Notes under the pieces: generated by a model | What the model was told of the DNA's origin: nothing | Databases searched by the model: none | Seen by the model: the letters and a program-made list of their open reading frames with translations, nothing else | Translations under genes and position numbers: made by a program | Assembly (NCBI RefSeq): GCF_029433105.1 | Contig: NZ_JARNTW010000003.1 | Span: forward strand, 434,001 to 498,000 | Direction: 5' to 3' | DNA length: 64,000 bases | Source of the DNA: Runella sp. MFBS21 | Lineage (GTDB): Bacteria; Bacteroidota; Bacteroidia; Cytophagales; Spirosomataceae | Shown: in pieces, positions 40,863-50,038 of the stretch | How positions within the stretch are numbered: the stretch's first letter is position 1 | Layout: each line of letters opens with the position of its first letter

Positions 40863-42338
40863 ATGAGCCCTTTTATAGCCCTTACGATTCTAATTGTTTA
40901 TTTTACTATTTTGATTTTGATTTCCATTTATACTTCAAAAGGGGCTGATACCAATGCTTTTTTCAATGCAAATAAGCAATCCCCTTGGTATTTGGTCGCT
41001 TTTGGAATGATTGGTACTTCCCTCTCGGGTGTCACTTTTATTTCAGTTCCAGGAGCAGTTGGCAAAATTCAGTTCTCTTATTTCCAAGTCGTGCTGGGTT
41101 ATATTTTAGGGTATCTATTTATCGGTACTGTACTTATGCCCCTTTATTATCGCCTCAACCTTGTCTCTATTTATACTTATTTAGAACAGCGTTTTGGGTT
41201 TTGGTCATATAAGACAGGTTCTGCCTTCTTTTTACTCTCTCGTACCCTAGGTTCCGCCGTAAGACTCTATGTGGCGGCTCAGGTGTTGCAGCTTGCCATG
41301 TACAATGGTCTGGGTATTCCTTTCGAAATATCGGTATTGATTACGATTGCCTTGATTTGGGTCTATACTTTCAAAGGTGGTGTCAAAACAATCATCATCA
41401 CAGATACGCTTCAAACTACCTTCTTGGTGACGGCAGTGGCCCTCACTATCTATCTAGTAGCCAAAGAATTGAACTATTCTTTTGGAGGTATGGTCAGTGC
41501 CATTTCGAATAGCGAATATTCCCGGATTTTCTTTTTTGATGACCCTAAAGACAACAAATATTTTTGGAAACAATTTCTATCAGGTGCTTTTATTGCGATT
41601 ACGATGACGGGTATGGACCAAGATTTGATGCAAAAAAATCTTACTTGTAAAAACATCGGAGAAGCCCAAAAGAATATGTTTTGGTTTACGATTACTCTTA
41701 CTTTTGTGAACCTGATGTTTATGAGCCTCGGCGTGCTACTTTATTTCTATGCCCACACCAAAAATATTGCTCTACCTGCCAAAACCGACGATTTGTATGC
41801 GATGCTTGCTCTCAATCATTTTGGGGTCAACGAAGGTACTGCTGGCCTGATTGTGGCTATTACTTTCTTGATAGGAATCACCGCTGCTACTTATGCTAGC
41901 TCCGATTCGGCGCTTACGGCTCTTACGACTTCTTTTTGTATTGACTTTATGAACGTTGCCAACAAACCCGAAGCCGAACGCGCCCGCATTAAAAACTGGG
42001 TTCACATTGGCTTTTCGGTCTTGTTTTATTTTGTGATTGTGCTTTTCAACCGCCTCAATAGCAAAGAAGTAATTACGGCCATTTTCGACATAGCAGGTTA
42101 TACCTACGGGCCTTTGTTGGGATTATTTGCGTTTGGGCTTTATACCAAGCGCCCCATCAAAGATACACTTGCACCCGTGATATGCGTGGCAGCTCCTATT
42201 TTGACTTATATCCTCAACCAAAACTCGGAAGCGTGGTTTGGCGGTTACAAAATCGGCTTCGAACGGCTCATGCTCAATGGCTTTTTGGTCTTTATAGGTT
42301 TATTAATTATCTCTAAACCCAAAAAGCGAATCAACTAA
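40863..42338 (+). CDS. Sodium/solute symporter (SSS family)
   Basis: 491 residues with about 13 hydrophobic helices. The family body begins FIALTILIVYFTILILISIYTSK and SPWYLVAFGMIGTSLSGVTFISVPG, where the unwound first helix of the LeuT-fold core (GTSLSG) binds the sodium ion and substrate. MTGMDQDLMQKNLTCKNIGEAQKN is the conserved sodium-site loop seen in Bacteroidota members. It moves an organic solute such as a sugar, sialic acid or amino acid with Na+ through the inner membrane; the cargo cannot be read. It is not in an evident operon and faces fbp convergently. Confidence 0.92.
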   Translation: MSPFIALTILIVYFTILILISIYTSKGADTNAFFNANKQSPWYLVAFGMIGTSLSGVTFISVPGAVGKIQFSYFQVVLGYILGYLFIGTVLMPLYYRLNLVSIYTYLEQRFGFWSYKTGSAFFLLSRTLGSAVRLYVAAQVLQLAMYNGLGIPFEISVLITIALIWVYTFKGGVKTIIITDTLQTTFLVTAVALTIYLVAKELNYSFGGMVSAISNSEYSRIFFFDDPKDNKYFWKQFLSGAFIAITMTGMDQDLMQKNLTCKNIGEAQKNMFWFTITLTFVNLMFMSLGVLLYFYAHTKNIALPAKTDDLYAMLALNHFGVNEGTAGLIVAITFLIGITAATYASSDSALTALTTSFCIDFMNVANKPEAERARIKNWVHIGFSVLFYFVIVLFNRLNSKEVITAIFDIAGYTYGPLLGLFAFGLYTKRPIKDTLAPVICVAAPILTYILNQNSEAWFGGYKIGFERLMLNGFLVFIGLLIISKPKKRIN

Positions 42339-42363
42339 GTACGAATTAACCATTTAGCACAAC

Positions 42364-43362
42364 TCACATCAGATTGGTAAGTTCGGTCACCATTGCATCA
42401 GCACCTATATAAAGTGGAGCGCGCTGATGCAATGATTCGGGTATGACCTCCAAAACTCTCTGATAGCCATTGGAAGCCTTGGCACCAGCCTGCTCTGCAA
42501 TCATCGCCAAAGGAAAACACTCGTACATCAAGCGAAGTTTTCCACTAGGGTCTTTGTGGGTAGGAGGATAAAGATAAATTCCCCCTTTAAGCAAATTCCG
42601 ATGAAAATCGGCTACCAATGACCCAATATATCTAGCCGCATAACCACGTTTGCGGCATTCTATCAAATACTCTCGCACAAAGCTGTCGTAGCTATTATAG
42701 TTTCCTTCATTGTAGGAAAATATCTTTCCGTCAAAGGGGCTACGAATAGCGGGGTGGGATAATATAAACTCCCCCAAAGAAGAATCATAAGTAAATCCTG
42801 CCACGCCGTTTCCGGTTGTATACACCAGAATCGTAGAAGATCCGTAAAGAATATACCCTGCTGCTACTTGCTTGTCTCCTCCTTGCAAAAAATCCTCCAA
42901 TGTAGGTTTTTCGCCCAAAGGAGATACTCTTCGATAAATCGAAAAAATAGTACCAATCGAGACATTCACGTCAATGTTAGAAGAGCCATCAAGAGGGTCT
43001 ATTGCTACCACATACTTGCTTTGATTGTTGCCAGTATAAATGATTTCGTCTTCTTCTTCCGAAATAATCCCACATACTTCACCTCCATTGATAAGCGCCC
43101 TTATAAATCGAATATTGGCCACTACATCTAGTTTTTGCTGGGCTTCCCCTTGTACATTGTTGGTCCCAAAACCTCCCGTAATATCTATCAATCCGGCACG
43201 ATTGATTTCTCGATTGATTATTTTTCCAGCCAAACCAATATCCCTCAGCAACTGAGATAGCTCCCCTGTCGCAAAAGGAAAAGCATTTTGGTTGTGCATA
43301 ATATAACGGTCGAGGGTTACACCTACTGGAACAGCAATGCTCTGTGTAATAGTAGTCTCCAT
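42364..43362 (-). CDS. fbp: Class I fructose-1,6-bisphosphatase
   Basis: 332 residues. Metal and catalytic motifs are present: SEEEDE at about 101-106 and [22 protein letters not shown] with Asp122 to Asn129, then the substrate loop YVGSL-type [26 protein letters not shown] and [23 protein letters not shown]. It removes the 1-phosphate in gluconeogenesis, allosterically curbed by AMP in relatives; the N-terminal arm that binds AMP is retained ([26 protein letters not shown]). It is one of the metabolic genes here with tpiA. It ends convergently 26 bases from the symporter gene. Confidence 0.97.
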   Translation of the reverse strand: METTITQSIAVPVGVTLDRYIMHNQNAFPFATGELSQLLRDIGLAGKIINREINRAGLIDITGGFGTNNVQGEAQQKLDVVANIRFIRALINGGEVCGIISEEEDEIIYTGNNQSKYVVAIDPLDGSSNIDVNVSIGTIFSIYRRVSPLGEKPTLEDFLQGGDKQVAAGYILYGSSTILVYTTGNGVAGFTYDSSLGEFILSHPAIRSPFDGKIFSYNEGNYNSYDSFVREYLIECRKRGYAARYIGSLVADFHRNLLKGGIYLYPPTHKDPSGKLRLMYECFPLAMIAEQAGAKASNGYQRVLEVIPESLHQRAPLYIGADAMVTELTNLM

Positions 43363-43526
43363 GATTTTCGGGGGGGTTGAGATAAAGACCTAACGATGAT
43401 TTTACACAAAACTATGAAAAGTTATATTTTTACAGTCATCTTCGAATAAATAAATAATTTTAAAAATATTAGAAATATACAATTTGTTTTATATTCCTAA
43501 TATCTTGTATTTTTTCCATTTTGCGG

Positions 43527-44420
43527 TCATTTTGAGCTTCCAACAAATCGGCGCACAAGTCGTTCGATAGGTGGTAGGTAACTTTTGCCAAACAGATTAA
43601 CATGTACCAAGAGCGGATATAAATTATAAAGAGGGATACGACTTTGAAAGTTGGGGGTAAGTCGATATGATTCATTATAGGATTCATAAAACTCATCATC
43701 AAAACCTCCAAATAGGTGAGTAAAAGCGATTTCGGCTTCTCTCAAGCCATAATAGGGAGCTGGGTCAATCAGGCATACATAACCATAAGGGTTGGAAAGG
43801 AAATTGCCAGACCACAAATCTCCATGGAGTAAAGACGGTTTTTCGTTGGGTAGGAGACTAGGAAGCAAAGGGTAAAATTGCTCAAAACAATCTCGAAGAT
43901 ACGGAGTAATCAATCCATTGTACAATGCCAATCCTACCATAGGGCGAAGTCGTTTTTCTACAAAAAAGTCAATACCATTTTCATAGTATTGATTTTGTTG
44001 CTCTAAGGAGCCAATGTAATTATCGAAAGATAATCCAAAAGAAGAGTGCGTATGAGAATGTAAAATAGATAATGAACGGCCAAAATCTTGCCAAAAATCT
44101 GGCCGCTGCCCGCCATTTTCGATAAACTCCAACACCAAATATGATTTATCGTTATATTCTCCAAATCCTAATACTTCTGGAATACAAAGAGCGTTTGTCT
44201 GCTGAAGAAGCGCGAGACCTTTAGCCTCTTTCTCAAACATATCTTCGTGCTCGGAGTGATTGAATTTAATAAAAAATGTACTTTCGAGGGTCGAAACACG
44301 TGCTGCGGTATTGATACTACCTCCCGATACAAACCTTATGTCTGTGATCTCCATAGTGAGCCCAAAGGTTTTAAAAAGTATGGCCTCAAAAAATTGATAC
44401 TGCTCAGCTGCATTCCACAT
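43527..44420 (-). CDS. Fructosamine/ketosamine-3-kinase family protein
   Basis: 297 residues, an aminoglycoside-phosphotransferase-like kinase fold. The catalytic loop is LLHGDLWSGNFL (His199-Gly-Asp201) and IDPAPYYG (218-225) holds the Mg2+ Asp in place of the usual DFG; the N-terminal ATP lysine lies in FFIKFNH. The family phosphorylates glycated amines (fructosamine or ribulosamine) at O3, which then fall apart, repairing Amadori adducts on proteins. It is cytoplasmic. It diverges from anmK across 78 bases, in which no regulator site was seen. Confidence 0.9.
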   Translation of the reverse strand: MWNAAEQYQFFEAILFKTFGLTMEITDIRFVSGGSINTAARVSTLESTFFIKFNHSEHEDMFEKEAKGLALLQQTNALCIPEVLGFGEYNDKSYLVLEFIENGGQRPDFWQDFGRSLSILHSHTHSSFGLSFDNYIGSLEQQNQYYENGIDFFVEKRLRPMVGLALYNGLITPYLRDCFEQFYPLLPSLLPNEKPSLLHGDLWSGNFLSNPYGYVCLIDPAPYYGLREAEIAFTHLFGGFDDEFYESYNESYRLTPNFQSRIPLYNLYPLLVHVNLFGKSYLPPIERLVRRFVGSSK

Positions 44421-44498
44421 AAGTGTATCGTCAAACTTAAATTTAGCGTTATGAAAAATACCTATCTTTAATCCTTAAGAATATCTATCGTTTTTCCC

Positions 44499-45695
44499 AT
44501 GAATCCAAACCTAACAAAACTTTTTGAAATCGCCCAAAAGCCCGAAAAACGAATCATCGGGCTGATGTCGGGTACCTCTATGGATGGTCTGGATGTGGCA
44601 CTTTGTCGCATCGTAGGCAGCGGAGTAGATACCGATTTGACTTTAGAGAAGTTTGAAACTGTTTCATTTTCTGAAGATATCAAAGATGAAATTCGAAAAA
44701 TCTTTGCTAAGAAAGAAATCGACTTTCAGCATCTTTGTTTGCTCAACCCTTGGATAGGCCAACTACACGGAAAAATCGTACTTGATTGTTTAGACAAATG
44801 GGGCATTCTTCCCTCGGAGATTGACATTGTAGCAAGTCATGGGCAAACTGTCTTTCATGCCCCTCAAATCCTACATCGACTTTCTAAATACCCCAATGCT
44901 ACCCTCCAAATAGGCGACGGAGATCACATAGCTGTTAAGACAGGAATTATTACGGTCAGTGATTTTCGTCAAAAACATTGTGCGGCAGGTGGCGAAGGTG
45001 CTCCTTTGGCGGTATATGGAGATTATTTTATTTTTTCAAAAAAAGACGAAAACCGTATCATGCTCAACATGGGCGGTATTGCCAATTTTACGTACCTACC
45101 CGGTACGCTTAGTTCTGAAGAAGTATTTGTGACTGATACGGGTCCTGGCAATACACTCCTTGATGCTTTTATGCGTAAGTTTTTTAATCGCCCCTATGAT
45201 GAAGGTGGCAAAGTATCCCTTAGTGGTAAAGTTCATCCTGAGCTGCTCAAATGTCTAAAAAAAGACCCTTTTTTTTCGGGGCCTTTTCCCAAAACTACGG
45301 GACCAGAGCTATTTAGCCTTGATTATGTGCGTTTGGCTCAACAACGTAGTCAAACCACTTCCCTTGCTCCTGAAGATCTTATGGCTACACTTACTCGATT
45401 TTCGGCCGAAACCATTGCTGAAGCCATACAGCGCGTGTGTTTGCCGGATCAGCAGTATCATCTTTATTTGAGTGGAGGAGGGATGCACAATCCTGCCTTG
45501 ATAGCTTCATTACGCGAACTTCTGCCGGATTTTCCGATGGCTAGTACAGATACGCTTGGGATTTCGGGCGATGCCAAAGAAGCTGTTTTATTTGCGATTT
45601 TGGCCAATGAAGCCTTGTGTGGCAAACATACCGATTTTGGAAGTAGAGAAGGTGTACCGAGTGTCTCGATGGGAAAGATTTCATTTCCTTTTTAA
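44499..45695 (+). CDS. anmK: Anhydro-N-acetylmuramic acid kinase
   Basis: 398 residues. GLMSGTSMDGLDVALC (21-36) binds ATP phosphate, DFRQKHCAAGGEGAPLA contains the catalytic Asp, and MLNMGGIANFTYLP and DTGPGNTLLDAF complete the sugar kinase-like fold. It opens and phosphorylates 1,6-anhydro-MurNAc to MurNAc-6-phosphate during peptidoglycan recycling. No MurQ or AmpG gene is beside it. The gene closes with a 16-base-pair terminator starting 3 bases past its stop. It is cytoplasmic. Confidence 0.96.
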   Translation: MNPNLTKLFEIAQKPEKRIIGLMSGTSMDGLDVALCRIVGSGVDTDLTLEKFETVSFSEDIKDEIRKIFAKKEIDFQHLCLLNPWIGQLHGKIVLDCLDKWGILPSEIDIVASHGQTVFHAPQILHRLSKYPNATLQIGDGDHIAVKTGIITVSDFRQKHCAAGGEGAPLAVYGDYFIFSKKDENRIMLNMGGIANFTYLPGTLSSEEVFVTDTGPGNTLLDAFMRKFFNRPYDEGGKVSLSGKVHPELLKCLKKDPFFSGPFPKTTGPELFSLDYVRLAQQRSQTTSLAPEDLMATLTRFSAETIAEAIQRVCLPDQQYHLYLSGGGMHNPALIASLRELLPDFPMASTDTLGISGDAKEAVLFAILANEALCGKHTDFGSREGVPSVSMGKISFPF

Positions 45696-45697
45696 AA

Positions 45698-45739
45698 AAG
45701 TTTCGCCCCAAATTTCCAATTTGATTTGGGGCGAAACTT
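45698..45739. terminator. Bidirectional intrinsic terminator
   Basis: 16-base perfect stem (AAGTTTCGCCCCAAAT with ATTTGGGGCGAAACTT) around a 10-base loop, between the stop codons of anmK (+) and the protease-like gene (-). Confidence 0.8.
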
Positions 45740-45751
45740 AAATCTATTGCA

Positions 45752-47008
45752 TCATATCATACGTTTGAGTTGAAATTTTACAAACTGAATTGAGCCGTTT
45801 CGTCTCACAAGAAGGCTGATTTCTTTTCCTTCTCCTTTCTGAAGAATTTTATATATTTCACTTATTATCAAATCATTAGAAGACCTATTGTTGATAAATA
45901 GCACTTCATCTCCCTCTTGTAAGCCTGCTTCCCAGGCAGGTGAATCTTCTACGATTTTATCAATATAATATCGGCGAAAGTCCTCGCCTTTGGCCCTAAC
46001 CTCCATACCACTCATATCATGCTCAAATGTCTCTTTCAAACGACGCTTAACGGGCTTCAAAATCATGTAGCGGTCGGCATAGTTAAAAGTTACTTTGAAG
46101 CGGCGAAGCAGTTCACATCCAATGTTGCCGTGACGTTCGTCTCGTGCAGAAAGCTTCACGCCAAAACTCACACTATCTGGAAAAGAGGCCAATACATTTT
46201 CTAACTCATATTTACCAAAACGTACTTTATCAATTCTTCCCAAACTTCCATTAATGACCCCATTAAGGCCACGACCTAGTTGCGCTCGAAGTACTTTCTG
46301 AGGAAGTTGGATTTTGTTGGTAGGTGTTTTGTCAATCAATAAGGCGTGTCCCGCACCCGTATCTATCACCACTCGGATGGGAAGCTCCCGCCCTCCTTCT
46401 ACCAATGCGACCACATCAGCATAAGGCTTGGTGTCTTCGATTACGATAGGATAGCGCTCCCCTTGTTTGCGACGGTATTTATAGATTTCAGGCCGTACCA
46501 ATACTAGCTCCCTGTGCAGGAAGTCAATGGTTACGACAAAACTGTTGAAAACATCATACCCAAAAATGCCATCAATCGGCACGCCCACATATTCAGATAG
46601 TTTCAGGACATCTTCGTCAAGCACTACCATATTTTGGTGGGTAGCCTTCATCTTACTCATTTCGATGGTATTGCCGATAGCCACAGAGGCAGTGAGTGCT
46701 TGCCCCTCTCCCGCACCAGTCAGCTGCACTTTACGAGTAAAATGGAATTTTTGTTTTTTGATGGCGTCAGGATTTGTAATGAGCACAGAGCTCACTCCGG
46801 TATCCAAAATGAAATGGAGCGTATCAGAATCATTCACCTTTACAGGCACAACGATGAGATTAGCGTGCATTTCAAAAGGGATTCGGGTAAATTTAGAATT
46901 ACCCGACAAAAAATATCCGAACCTGTCGTCTTTTTTGCGAGCCTTCTGGGCAAACAAGAAAAAAGGCAACATGGATAACAAGGCCAGTTGTAGATAACGT
47001 CGCGCCAT
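45752..47008 (-). CDS. Exported retropepsin-like aspartyl protease with PDZ domain
   Basis: 418 residues. A signal peptide (about 1-20, ending FLFAQ) is followed by two clan-AA aspartyl-protease halves: DTGVS at 69-73 in the first and DTGAG at 216-220 in the second, each with a later hydrophobic-glycine flap partner (IDGIFGYDVF, GNIGCELLRRF). A PDZ domain (about 330-415) ends the chain (YYIDKIVEDSPAWEAGLQEGDEVLFINN). Retroviral-type proteases pair two such units as dimers; here both are in one chain, as in pepsin. It probably acts in the periplasm. Its target is unknown. Confidence 0.85.
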   Translation of the reverse strand: MARRYLQLALLSMLPFFLFAQKARKKDDRFGYFLSGNSKFTRIPFEMHANLIVVPVKVNDSDTLHFILDTGVSSVLITNPDAIKKQKFHFTRKVQLTGAGEGQALTASVAIGNTIEMSKMKATHQNMVVLDEDVLKLSEYVGVPIDGIFGYDVFNSFVVTIDFLHRELVLVRPEIYKYRRKQGERYPIVIEDTKPYADVVALVEGGRELPIRVVIDTGAGHALLIDKTPTNKIQLPQKVLRAQLGRGLNGVINGSLGRIDKVRFGKYELENVLASFPDSVSFGVKLSARDERHGNIGCELLRRFKVTFNYADRYMILKPVKRRLKETFEHDMSGMEVRAKGEDFRRYYIDKIVEDSPAWEAGLQEGDEVLFINNRSSNDLIISEIYKILQKGEGKEISLLVRRNGSIQFVKFQLKRMI

Positions 47009-47041
47009 AGCTTTATCCCCTAAAAATTCGTAGGCTGTTAG

Positions 47042-47072
47042 TAAAGATATACTTATTTCTTAGAAAAACAAA
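47042..47072 (-). promoter_or_regulatory. Likely promoter of the aspartyl-protease gene
   Basis: On the minus strand TTTG (47072-47069), 19 bases, TATCTTTA (47049-47042; one mismatch to TAnnTTTG). Start near 47035, about 27 bases before the ATG at 47008. Confidence 0.45.
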
Positions 47073-47259
47073 AAATATACCCAAAAAAGTGCCGTTTTCA
47101 ATTAATTTATTCTTGCTAATTTCGCAACACTTTTCAAGTACAAATGCGGTAAATTACTGTTAATTTTGTTGTTTTGAGTTTTACCTTCAAAATCAGTTTT
47201 GTAATCCGTATAATATAAAATAAAATTAACCCAATTTTTGTTTAAACCGCTCGATTGAA

Positions 47260-48024
47260 ATGAGAAAAAAAATTGTTGCTGGCAACTGGAAAATGAATAA
47301 AACGCTCGATGAAGCGCTCATTCTCACCTCAGAAGTAGTAAATATGGTGCGCGACGAAGTACGCGGCGATGTAGAAGTAGTACTTTGTACGCCTTACATT
47401 TATCTGCCAGTACTACAAAAATATGTGGAAGAAGTATCACGCATCTCTTTGGGTGCTCAAAACTGCCATCACAAAGCTTCAGGTGCATACACAGGCGAAA
47501 TCTCAGCAGCAATGCTTGCTGCCTTGGGTACGCCTTATGTCATTGTCGGGCACAGCGAGCGTCGTCAGTACTTTGGCGAAACAGACGAACTTTTGGCCGA
47601 AAAAGTAAAAATTGCACTTGCCAATGGACTCAAGCCTATCTTCTGCTGTGGCGAATTGCTCGAGCAACGTCAAAATGAAGATTTTATAGCTATTGTAAAA
47701 AATCAAATCACGGCGGCTCTTTTTGACTTATCAGCCGAAGATTTCGGGAAAGTAGTCATTGCCTACGAACCTGTATGGGCCATTGGTACAGGTCTTACTG
47801 CTACTTCACAGCAAGCACAAGACATGCACGCAGCCCTTCGCGCTCATATCGCTTCTCAGTATGGCGAGCAAGTAGCCGATGATACTACTATTTTGTACGG
47901 TGGTAGCTGCAACGAAAAAAATGCCCCTGAGCTTTTTGCTTGCCCAGACGTTGACGGTGGGTTGATTGGGGGTGCTTCGCTCAAATCCCGCGAGTTTACG
48001 AATATCATCAAAGCTCGGATGTAA
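47260..48024 (+). CDS. tpiA: Triosephosphate isomerase
   Basis: 254 residues, standard length. The active site is complete: Asn9 and Lys11 in AGNWKMN, His98 in VGHSERR, Glu170 in AYEPVWAIGTG, and GGSCNEKNA with GGLIGGASL forming the phosphate loop. It interconverts dihydroxyacetone phosphate and glyceraldehyde 3-phosphate. It diverges from the aspartyl-protease gene; the 251-base gap contains a TAATTTTG box (near 47160) but no matched -33. A strong terminator follows directly. Confidence 0.98.
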   Translation: MRKKIVAGNWKMNKTLDEALILTSEVVNMVRDEVRGDVEVVLCTPYIYLPVLQKYVEEVSRISLGAQNCHHKASGAYTGEISAAMLAALGTPYVIVGHSERRQYFGETDELLAEKVKIALANGLKPIFCCGELLEQRQNEDFIAIVKNQITAALFDLSAEDFGKVVIAYEPVWAIGTGLTATSQQAQDMHAALRAHIASQYGEQVADDTTILYGGSCNEKNAPELFACPDVDGGLIGGASLKSREFTNIIKARM

Positions 48025-48028
48025 GCTG

Positions 48029-48066
48029 ACGACTCTAGAAAAGCTTCTCAGCTTTTCTAGAGTCGT
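48029..48066 (+). terminator. Intrinsic terminator of tpiA
   Basis: 17-base perfect stem (ACGACTCTAGAAAAGCT with its complement) and a 4-base TCTC loop, 4 bases past the tpiA stop, followed by TTTCT. Confidence 0.82.
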
Positions 48067-48117
48067 TTCTATTTACTAGTCCTTCACTGCATTACAGCCT
48101 CCTCCCAACTCCCTCTC

Positions 48118-49215
48118 ATGAAAAACTCATTCTCTATTTTTCTTTCGGCGATTTTTTGTTTGGTACTCACTCAGTGTCAGCGTCCCGCCACTAAACTATC
48201 TCAAGGCGCAATGATTGTCAAAGAAGGGTTTATTGATTGTTTTGAAGCAGGACTACAAGCGGGAGGCAAAGATGTATGGTGCGAAGCTTCGGCGATTTTG
48301 TACGACGGCAAAAATGTGACATTGGCAAATGACAAAGATATGCCTGGCGCCAACGCTTCGGTGTTTTATTGGGCATATGCCGATATGGGCACGTTTTCTG
48401 CCAAGCCCACTTATCTTACACAATCACTTTTGAAAGCAGCTCAGAAATACGAAGATTTTGCATTGACGCCCAACGGTAAAGTTGCCTTTTTGACCACGGC
48501 ATTTGATCGTATCAAAGAAGGTAGCCACGAGTGGGATACTTACAACACCCTCTTGTACTGGCTCGTCGGCAACAATCCTCAGCAAATACAGCCTAAAGCC
48601 GTGCACCTTGTAGCAGGTGAAAAATTTTCGGTCAGTTTACGAAATGCCCTTTCCAAAGCGCTCACTTCTCCCGAATTTCCAAATGGGATGCCTTATTTCA
48701 AAATTGAGGGATTAGCAGCTACCCAAGACAAACTTTATTTTGGAGTGCGGGAAGAAGGAAAACAGTATGACAACTTCAAGTATAAAGCCAAAGTATTGAC
48801 GGCCTCCTATCACATGGCGGGTGACTCTTTAATATTTGAGAACAATCTTCAAACTATGGCCGATATTAATATTGCCGAACTTCACCCTTCTTTACCCAAA
48901 CCACTCGCCCTGTCTTGCATCGAATATGACGTACAGCGCAAAATATTTTGGGTACTTACTTCTATGGAAAGTGACACCCAATCCAATTGTGCCTATCTGT
49001 GGTGGGCCACCGAAAACGATCTCAAAAACAACAAATTGAACCTTGTTTATGATCGTGCAGGGCAGCCTCTAAAATTCAATCACAAAGCGGAAGATTTAAC
49101 CCTTGTAGGCGCTCATCGTCTATTGGTGATTCATGATGACGACCGAAACCGCACAAAAATAGGCGACCAGACGCGTCAACCCCATCAAGCCGCCTATTCA
49201 GTAGTCGAATTTTAG
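48118..49215 (+). CDS. Lipoprotein of unknown function, possibly beta-propeller
   Basis: 365 residues, not recognised as a characterised family. The signal sequence ends at Cys20 in LTQC, so it is a lipoprotein. Repeated segments of the type PNGKVAFLTTAFD, KIEGLAATQDKLYFGVRE, LALSCIEYDVQRKIFWVLTS and AEDLTLVGAHRLLVIHDDD suggest a beta-propeller like the esterase-like-phytase or DUF3616 proteins, in which 'EGLA' and 'ED' motifs recur. No enzyme site is certain. It overlaps tail to tail by 4 bases with the nitrilase gene on the other strand. Confidence 0.68.
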   Translation: MKNSFSIFLSAIFCLVLTQCQRPATKLSQGAMIVKEGFIDCFEAGLQAGGKDVWCEASAILYDGKNVTLANDKDMPGANASVFYWAYADMGTFSAKPTYLTQSLLKAAQKYEDFALTPNGKVAFLTTAFDRIKEGSHEWDTYNTLLYWLVGNNPQQIQPKAVHLVAGEKFSVSLRNALSKALTSPEFPNGMPYFKIEGLAATQDKLYFGVREEGKQYDNFKYKAKVLTASYHMAGDSLIFENNLQTMADINIAELHPSLPKPLALSCIEYDVQRKIFWVLTSMESDTQSNCAYLWWATENDLKNNKLNLVYDRAGQPLKFNHKAEDLTLVGAHRLLVIHDDDRNRTKIGDQTRQPHQAAYSVVEF

Positions 49216-49985
49216 TACTGAATCTCAAACGCATCGGCATCCAAATGCGCTGGGAAACGCTCTCGAAAGCTCACGAGAGCATCTTTGTCTAAGGTATAAA
49301 TGACGGTTTTTTCGGCTGAATCTCGGTCAGTAAGCAAATCCCCCTTAAAATCAATCACGACCGAATCTCCCGAATGAGCCACGCCATGTCCATCTTCTCC
49401 TACCCGATTGACCCCTAGTACATAACTCAAATTTTCGATAGCTCGCGCTTGCAAAAGCGTATTCCAAGGGTCTCGCCTCACCGCAGGCCAATTGGCTACG
49501 TACAGCAACACATCATAGACAAGCCCTTGGTTTCTAGCCCATACTGGAAAACGTAAATCATAACAAATCAGTGGACAAATCCGCCATCCGTTGATTTCTT
49601 TGATGATACGTCGCTGCCCTTCGGTATAATGCTCGTGCTCTTTTCCCATCCGAAACAAATGCCGCTTGTCATAATAATCATATTCGCCATTGGGCTGCAT
49701 CCAAAGCAGCCTATTGAAATATTGCCCTTTTTCTTGAACAATATAACTTCCCGTAACCACCGCTCCCGACTGTGCCGCCATCTGACGCATCCATCTGAAA
49801 GTGGTGAGATTCATGGGTTCTGCCAGCGCCTCAGGTTTCATCGAAAAACCCGTCGTAAACATTTCGGGTAATACAATCAAATCAACTTTTTGGGTAATTT
49901 CGGCTATTTTTTCCTCCAACATTGCAAGGTTGGCGGTGGGGTTTTCCCAATAAAGTGCCGTCTGAATCAAGGCAACAGTAAGCAT
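49212..49985 (-). CDS. Carbon-nitrogen hydrolase, omega-amidase (YafV/NIT2-like)
   Basis: 257 residues of the nitrilase superfamily. The triad is Glu41 (LPEMFTTGF), Lys107 (YDKRHLF) and Cys141 (LICYDLRFPVW). The HLF/RMGKEHEHY stretch and the short length fit the omega-amidase branch, which hydrolyses alpha-ketoglutaramate and alpha-ketosuccinamate made by glutamine transaminases, a metabolite-repair job. It is cytoplasmic. Its stop codon overlaps the stop of the lipoprotein gene at 48118-49215. Confidence 0.88.
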   Translation of the reverse strand: MLTVALIQTALYWENPTANLAMLEEKIAEITQKVDLIVLPEMFTTGFSMKPEALAEPMNLTTFRWMRQMAAQSGAVVTGSYIVQEKGQYFNRLLWMQPNGEYDYYDKRHLFRMGKEHEHYTEGQRRIIKEINGWRICPLICYDLRFPVWARNQGLVYDVLLYVANWPAVRRDPWNTLLQARAIENLSYVLGVNRVGEDGHGVAHSGDSVVIDFKGDLLTDRDSAEKTVIYTLDKDALVSFRERFPAHLDADAFEIQY

Positions 49986-50038
49986 CTATTTTTTGTTTAT
50001 GGAAAATGTCCGTATTCGTTTTAGTAAATAATCCACCC

